A stretch of DNA of 64,000 nt from Paraburkholderia bryophila. Lineage in GTDB: Bacteria; Pseudomonadota; Gammaproteobacteria; Burkholderiales; Burkholderiaceae. Where the stretch lies: the NCBI RefSeq assembly GCF_013409255.1, contig NZ_JACCAS010000002.1, positions 2,160,001 to 2,224,000 on the forward strand, written 5' to 3'. Under the pieces are notes generated by a model. The model saw nothing but the letters and a program-made list of their open reading frames with translations, was not told the DNA's origin and did not search any database. Both the position numbers and the translations under genes were made by a program. Shown in pieces: positions 60,711 through 64,000 of this stretch (position 1 is its first letter; each line of letters starts with the position of its first letter).

Positions 60711-61847
60711 TTATGACGGCGACCCAAGACCGAACGACTCAGCCAGCCGTGGTCCTTTGAGACGCAGCGGTTCGACCGCCGCGCGTCGCGCCGTGGCCCA
60801 GTCGGCGAGCGCTCGGACCACGTCCGGTGTCGCCGTGGAGGTGTCCAGTGCTTGCGCGAGGCTGACGGCGTCGTCGGCGGCTTTCGAGGTGCCCGAACCC
60901 GTATGCGGCCGCAGCGTGCAGGCGGCGTCGCCGACCAGCGCGACACGCCCTTGAGCGAACGACGGACTCAGTACATCGGCGATGGCTTGCAGGAACGGCG
61001 CACCGGTGGCAGCCACCAGTTGCGACAGCGCAGGCGGCAGATGCGCGGCGGCCGCGTGTTGCAGGTGCGCGAGCGAGTGCGCCGACAGTTCGCCGGGCGC
61101 GATCGACGCATGGTGATGCCGGCCTTCGCGGTCCGTCAGAAACGAGGCGAGCGTGGCCGCGTCGGTTTCGTTCCGGTACCAGAGCCAGTTGAAGCGGCGC
61201 TTGCCCGTTTCGAGCGAGCCGTCGAGCGCGGGAATCAGAAACGTCATGAACAGCGCGCCGTCCGCGCGTAACAGCGTCATGTTCTCGATCAGCTCCGCGA
61301 TATCGGCGCGTTCGAACGCACTTTCCTCCACCACGCCGCGCCACGCGATATAACCCGCATAAGACGACGCGCTAGCGGGAAACAGCATGGCGCGAAGCCG
61401 CGAGCCGGTGCCGTCGGCGGCGATCAGGAGGTCCACGCGAAGTGGCTCGGCGTGCTCGTCGAAGTGGATCGTCACGCCCTCCGCGTCTTGCGCGAGGCTG
61501 GCGACCGTGTGCCCGTAATGCATCGCGCCGGACGGCAGCATGCTGCACAACGACCGGTAAACAGCGTCCCACGACGAGAACGGCAGCAACTCGGGTTCGT
61601 CGCGAATCACGCTGCCCTCGGCATCGAGCCAGCGGCGCCGGTGCGCGGGCACCGACAGCATGCCGCGCACCGGATAGCCGTGCTGTTCGAGAAAGTGGAA
61701 CATCTGCCGCAACACCACGACGCCGCCGCCGCGACCGCGCAGCGGCGCCGCTGAACGTTCATAGACGTGGACGTCGTGACCCTTGCAGGTCAGCGTCAAC
61801 GCGCAGGCGAGGCCCGCGATCGAACCACCGGCAATAGCAATTTTCAT
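60711..61847 (-). CDS. FAD-dependent monooxygenase (paralogue of 41808-42956)
   Basis: The 378-residue flavoprotein hydroxylase has FAD fold IAGGSIAGLACALTLTCKGHDV, DG motif LLIAADGTGSRLRAML, and GD motif VALVGDAACTLRPHTGSGTSKAADD. YAGYIAWRGVVEESAF matches the YAGYVAWRGLVEEPNL of the other monooxygenase in this window, so the two are paralogues likely to act on related substrates. The start at 61847 has a weak site (GCAACCCCT). It is divergent from the secreted metallo-hydrolase. Confidence 0.88.
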   Translation of the reverse strand: MKIAIAGGSIAGLACALTLTCKGHDVHVYERSAAPLRGRGGGVVVLRQMFHFLEQHGYPVRGMLSVPAHRRRWLDAEGSVIRDEPELLPFSSWDAVYRSLCSMLPSGAMHYGHTVASLAQDAEGVTIHFDEHAEPLRVDLLIAADGTGSRLRAMLFPASASSYAGYIAWRGVVEESAFERADIAELIENMTLLRADGALFMTFLIPALDGSLETGKRRFNWLWYRNETDAATLASFLTDREGRHHHASIAPGELSAHSLAHLQHAAAAHLPPALSQLVAATGAPFLQAIADVLSPSFAQGRVALVGDAACTLRPHTGSGTSKAADDAVSLAQALDTSTATPDVVRALADWATARRAAVEPLRLKGPRLAESFGLGSPS

Positions 61848-61873
61848 AGGGGTTGCGCTACGGATCGAAGTGA

Positions 61874-61932
61874 TGCTTCAGCCGAAGCAGAAAGGGTTTT
61901 CATCGGCCTTGCGCTAATGCGGACTTTAGCGC
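61874..61932. promoter_or_regulatory. two dyads in the monooxygenase/metallo-hydrolase divergent gap
   Basis: TGCTTC (61874-61879) and GAAGCA (61884-61889) form one inverted repeat with a 4-nt spacer. GCGCTAA (61911-61917) and TTAGCGC (61926-61932) form a second with an 8-nt spacer. The 219-nt gap serves two divergent genes, so these are candidate operators. The first resembles the core of the dyad at 34657-34680. Confidence 0.4.
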
Positions 61933-62066
61933 GTAGGACAGGGTTTAATTTTGGCATTAACAGGCTGAAAACCCCGCTGGCTCAGGACAATTAATAAAAA
62001 TTAGCAACGGTTACGGACGCGTCGTCGTATGCTTTTTTCACCGTTGAGACAACCCACAGGAACGTA

Positions 62067-63059
62067 ATGAAGAAGCAGATCCGGCACGCGTGGTCCACGC
62101 AGGCAACAGCCTGGTGCCTCGTGATATTGAGCATGATCGTGAGCGCGTGGCCGCTTGCCGCGTCGGCCGCCGCGCCGCAGGTCCGAACCCAGGGCCCGGG
62201 CTTTTACCGGATCATGGTCGGGCAATTCGAAGTGACCGCGTTGCTCGACGGCACGCATCCGTTTCCGATCGACACGGTCGTCGAAGGTGTACCGAAAGCT
62301 GAAATTGCCCGCGATCTCGAACGCGATTTTCTGCATGCGCCGGTGCAAGGTTCGATCAACGCGTTTCTGATCAACACCGGCTCGAAGCTGATACTGATCG
62401 ATACCGGCGCGGGCGTGCTGTACGGCGATTGCTGCGGACATATGCTGGCCAATCTGCGCGCCGCGGGCTATCAACCCGCGCAGGTCGACGAAGTGCTGCT
62501 GACGCATCTGCATAAGGACCACGTGGGCGGCATCATCGCCAACGGCGCGATGGTGTTTCCGAATGCGGTGGTGCGGGTCAGCCAGGCCGAAGCGGACTAT
62601 TGGCTGAATCCGGCTAACAAACTGACCGCGCCGAGCTTCCTCAGTACCTTCTTCGATGCGGCGGTCGCGTCCGTCGCGCCTTATGTCGCGTCCGGGCGTT
62701 TCAAAACCTTCAGCGGCAATACGGATCTCGAACCGGGTATTCACACTATCGCGCTGCCGGGTCATACACCGGGTCACACGGCGTATCTCGTCGACAGCGA
62801 TGCGAAGGATCTGCTGGTCTGGGGCGATGTGATTCATGTGGCATCGATCCAGTTGCAGAACCCCGCAGCCACCGTCGAGTACGACACCGACGCGGCTTCG
62901 GCACAGCGCTCGCGCCGCTACGCGCTCAACCTCGCGGCCGACCGGCACTACCTGGTGGGCGCCGCGCACATCGCCTTTCCGGGCTTGGGGCATATCAGAA
63001 GGAACGGCATGACGTATGACTGGGTACCAGTCAACTACGAAGCCGCACCTGCGCCATGA
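62067..63059 (+). CDS. secreted metallo-beta-lactamase-fold hydrolase (methyl parathion hydrolase-like)
   Basis: The 330-residue protein has a signal peptide (cleavage near ASA-AAPQ, about 34-36) and the metallo-beta-lactamase zinc motif HLHKDH (His147, His149, Asp151, His152). GHTPGHTAYLVDS and WGDVIHV follow. APQVRT, FSGNTDLEPGI, GHTPGHT and the end FPGLGHIRRNGMTYDWVPVNY closely match what I recall of methyl parathion hydrolase (MPH), a zinc organophosphate hydrolase of the same length. Lactonase activity is also possible. ATG 62067 follows AGGAACGTA. Confidence 0.87.
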   Translation: MKKQIRHAWSTQATAWCLVILSMIVSAWPLAASAAAPQVRTQGPGFYRIMVGQFEVTALLDGTHPFPIDTVVEGVPKAEIARDLERDFLHAPVQGSINAFLINTGSKLILIDTGAGVLYGDCCGHMLANLRAAGYQPAQVDEVLLTHLHKDHVGGIIANGAMVFPNAVVRVSQAEADYWLNPANKLTAPSFLSTFFDAAVASVAPYVASGRFKTFSGNTDLEPGIHTIALPGHTPGHTAYLVDSDAKDLLVWGDVIHVASIQLQNPAATVEYDTDAASAQRSRRYALNLAADRHYLVGAAHIAFPGLGHIRRNGMTYDWVPVNYEAAPAP

Positions 63060-63103
63060 TCGCGGCGTCGGGTTCGTCTTTCACCACTTCGAGAGAACGG
63101 CAA

Positions 63104-63640
63104 ATGAAAACGGAAACGGTTTCGGGCTCGCTCAGGCAGCACACGCTGCAAGCGAACGGTGCCCGTCAGGCAGCGTGCCAGGCTTCGTACGAGCAGAGCG
63201 GCGCGGCCTTCGATGACGCCGGTGTGTCGGTATGGAATCACGTGATCCACGCATTGCGCCGCGTCGACCGGAGCGATGGCGAGGGCGAGGGCGAAGGCGC
63301 GGGTGAGGCCTTCCTGCTGCGGCCTGCTTCGCGGCGCGCGGCTTATGCGCTGACGCCGCACGTTCAGGTGGAAGTGGTGGAGCGCTTGTCCGAGTCGTCG
63401 ATCGCGGTGCTGTGGCAGGACGCCACGCGCTGCCGCTACGCCGATCAGGTGTGGATCAGTTGCCGCGCCCGACTCAAGGGACGCTGCGCGTTGAGCGGCG
63501 CGGTGATCCGTCGCGACGACATGATCTACAAGCCGAGAGTGCGCGCGTCGATTCCTGCCAATGCGGCGGCGATGATTCTCGCCTCGGTGGTCGAGCAACT
63601 GCCCGCCATGAAGGTGGCGATGACGGGCAGCGCGCGCTAG
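63104..63640 (+). CDS. DUF3331 family protein
   Basis: The 178-residue protein ends with the block VEVVERLSESSIAVLWQDATRCRYADQVW, then RCALSGAVIRRDDMIYKPR, which I recognise as DUF3331, a Burkholderia-group family of unknown function with paired Cys residues. A low-complexity acidic Gly-Glu stretch (DGEGEGEGAGEA) sits mid-protein. I choose ATG 63104, with GAGAGAACGGCAA upstream; an ATG at 63056 overlaps the metallo-hydrolase stop but has a poorer site. Confidence 0.78.
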   Translation: MKTETVSGSLRQHTLQANGARQAACQASYEQSGAAFDDAGVSVWNHVIHALRRVDRSDGEGEGEGAGEAFLLRPASRRAAYALTPHVQVEVVERLSESSIAVLWQDATRCRYADQVWISCRARLKGRCALSGAVIRRDDMIYKPRVRASIPANAAAMILASVVEQLPAMKVAMTGSAR

Positions 63641-63812
63641 ATAGCGCGTAAGCGGCGCGTCACGCAGTGCGCGCTTAGTACAAATTTTTTGAATCATACG
63701 TTCAGTTTTTTTCGCGCATCCATGGCCAGCGATGTTCTAGACTTCGGGGACGCAACGCTGAGCGGGCATTCCTCAGTTTTTCCTCCATTCGTTGCGCCAG
63801 GGAACTCAGGTA

Positions 63813-64000
63813 ATGATTCGCATAGGTTCGCTTCTGGTCGATCTCGAGCGCCGCGAAGTGCTGGCCGACGGTAAGCCCGTCCGGCTGGGCAGCCGCGCGT
63901 TCGATATGCTGGCCGTGCTGATCGCCGCGAACGGTGAACTGGTGTCGAAGAACGACATGCTGAAGGCCGTCTGGCCGAATGCAATCGTCGAAGAAAACAA
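63813..64000 (+). CDS. second winged-helix regulator, N-terminus only (window edge)
   Basis: From ATG 63813, 62 codons are open to the window end. They encode the first part of an OmpR/PhoB-type winged-helix domain: IGSLLVDLERREVLADGKPV, GSRAFDMLAVLIAANGELVS, VWPNAIVEEN. It aligns without gaps to residues 1-62 of the regulator at 56262-59273 (GSRAFDxLAV, VWPNxxVEEN), so a full-length relative of ~1000 residues may continue beyond the window. CAGGGAACTCAGGTA lies before the ATG. The upstream 172 nt include TTTTTTTCGCGCATCC. Confidence 0.8.
   Translation, partial: MIRIGSLLVDLERREVLADGKPVRLGSRAFDMLAVLIAANGELVSKNDMLKAVWPNAIVEEN

Noticed and set aside
1..64000. CRISPR arrays, tRNA genes, insertion sequences, phage or plasmid genes
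   Set aside because: No regularly spaced repeats, no cloverleaf with CCA-end context, no transposase or integrase protein and no att-like repeats were seen.

Overview
The window comes from a high-GC betaproteobacterium of the Burkholderia/Paraburkholderia type. It opens with the 3' end of a 23S rRNA and a complete 5S rRNA of betaproteobacterial sequence. It then carries many families typical of that group: Porin_4-type porin, DUF1842/DUF1843 proteins, XapX, DUF1275, DUF3331, and large winged-helix/NB-ARC regulators. Almost all of the DNA is GC-rich with codon use to match. The clear exception is an AT-richer gene-poor stretch around 3.0-3.5 kb.

Layout: 1-530 is the rRNA operon end with a strong terminator. 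589-2538 is an SPFH/flotillin-like membrane protein. 2539-3591 has no convincing gene. 3.6-11.1 kb is the most interesting part. An AAA+ sigma54 activator with a C-terminal TPR-like half is translationally coupled to a DUF917 protein and an Asp/Glu/hydantoin-racemase relative. Next come a near-perfect -24/-12 (sigma54) promoter and an upstream dyad, then two paralogous DUF1842-DUF1843 proteins carrying an SGDL motif, a long hairpin, and a radical SAM/SPASM enzyme with a C-terminal zinc ribbon. This looks like a sigma54-controlled peptide/protein modification system.

11.3-18.9 kb holds a MalEFGK/UgpBAEC-type ABC importer with its own porin, a LacI-type regulator and a PI-PLC-like protein. 18.9-24.0 kb is an AraC regulator divergent from a complete tripartite drug efflux pump (outer membrane lipoprotein, membrane fusion protein, DHA2 MFS). 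24.0-30.5 kb contains small VOC and SnoaL-like proteins, an ABC half-transporter plus CPBP protease pair, a broken SDR gene, and a TetR regulator divergent from an MDR oxidoreductase. 30.5-36.2 kb is an aromatic alcohol/aldehyde dehydrogenase operon with a GAF-HTH regulator and a divergent MFS exporter. 36.2-40.3 kb is a three-subunit molybdenum hydroxylase (MoCo subunit, 2Fe-2S subunit, triheme cytochrome c). 40.5-44.7 kb has an MFS transporter, an FAD monooxygenase, a DsbA-like protein and a divergent LysR regulator.

44.9-56.3 kb is a set of same-direction genes: isochorismatase-like hydrolase, amidohydrolase, MscS channel with a cyclic-nucleotide-binding domain, HD-like protein, XapX, DUF1275, periplasmic VOC protein, alginate-export-type porin, a CNB-thioredoxin-reductase fusion that lacks the redox CxxC, and an alpha/beta hydrolase. 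Two promoters in it share a TTTTTAAGAA plus TTAA-GGGGTT motif. 56.3-64 kb carries a large winged-helix/NB-ARC regulator, an AraC regulator, a second FAD monooxygenase, a secreted metallo-beta-lactamase-fold enzyme resembling methyl parathion hydrolase, a DUF3331 protein, and the truncated start of a second winged-helix regulator. Overall it reads as an accessory, catabolism- and transport-rich chromosomal region next to an rRNA operon. I saw no tRNA, insertion sequence, CRISPR array or phage gene.
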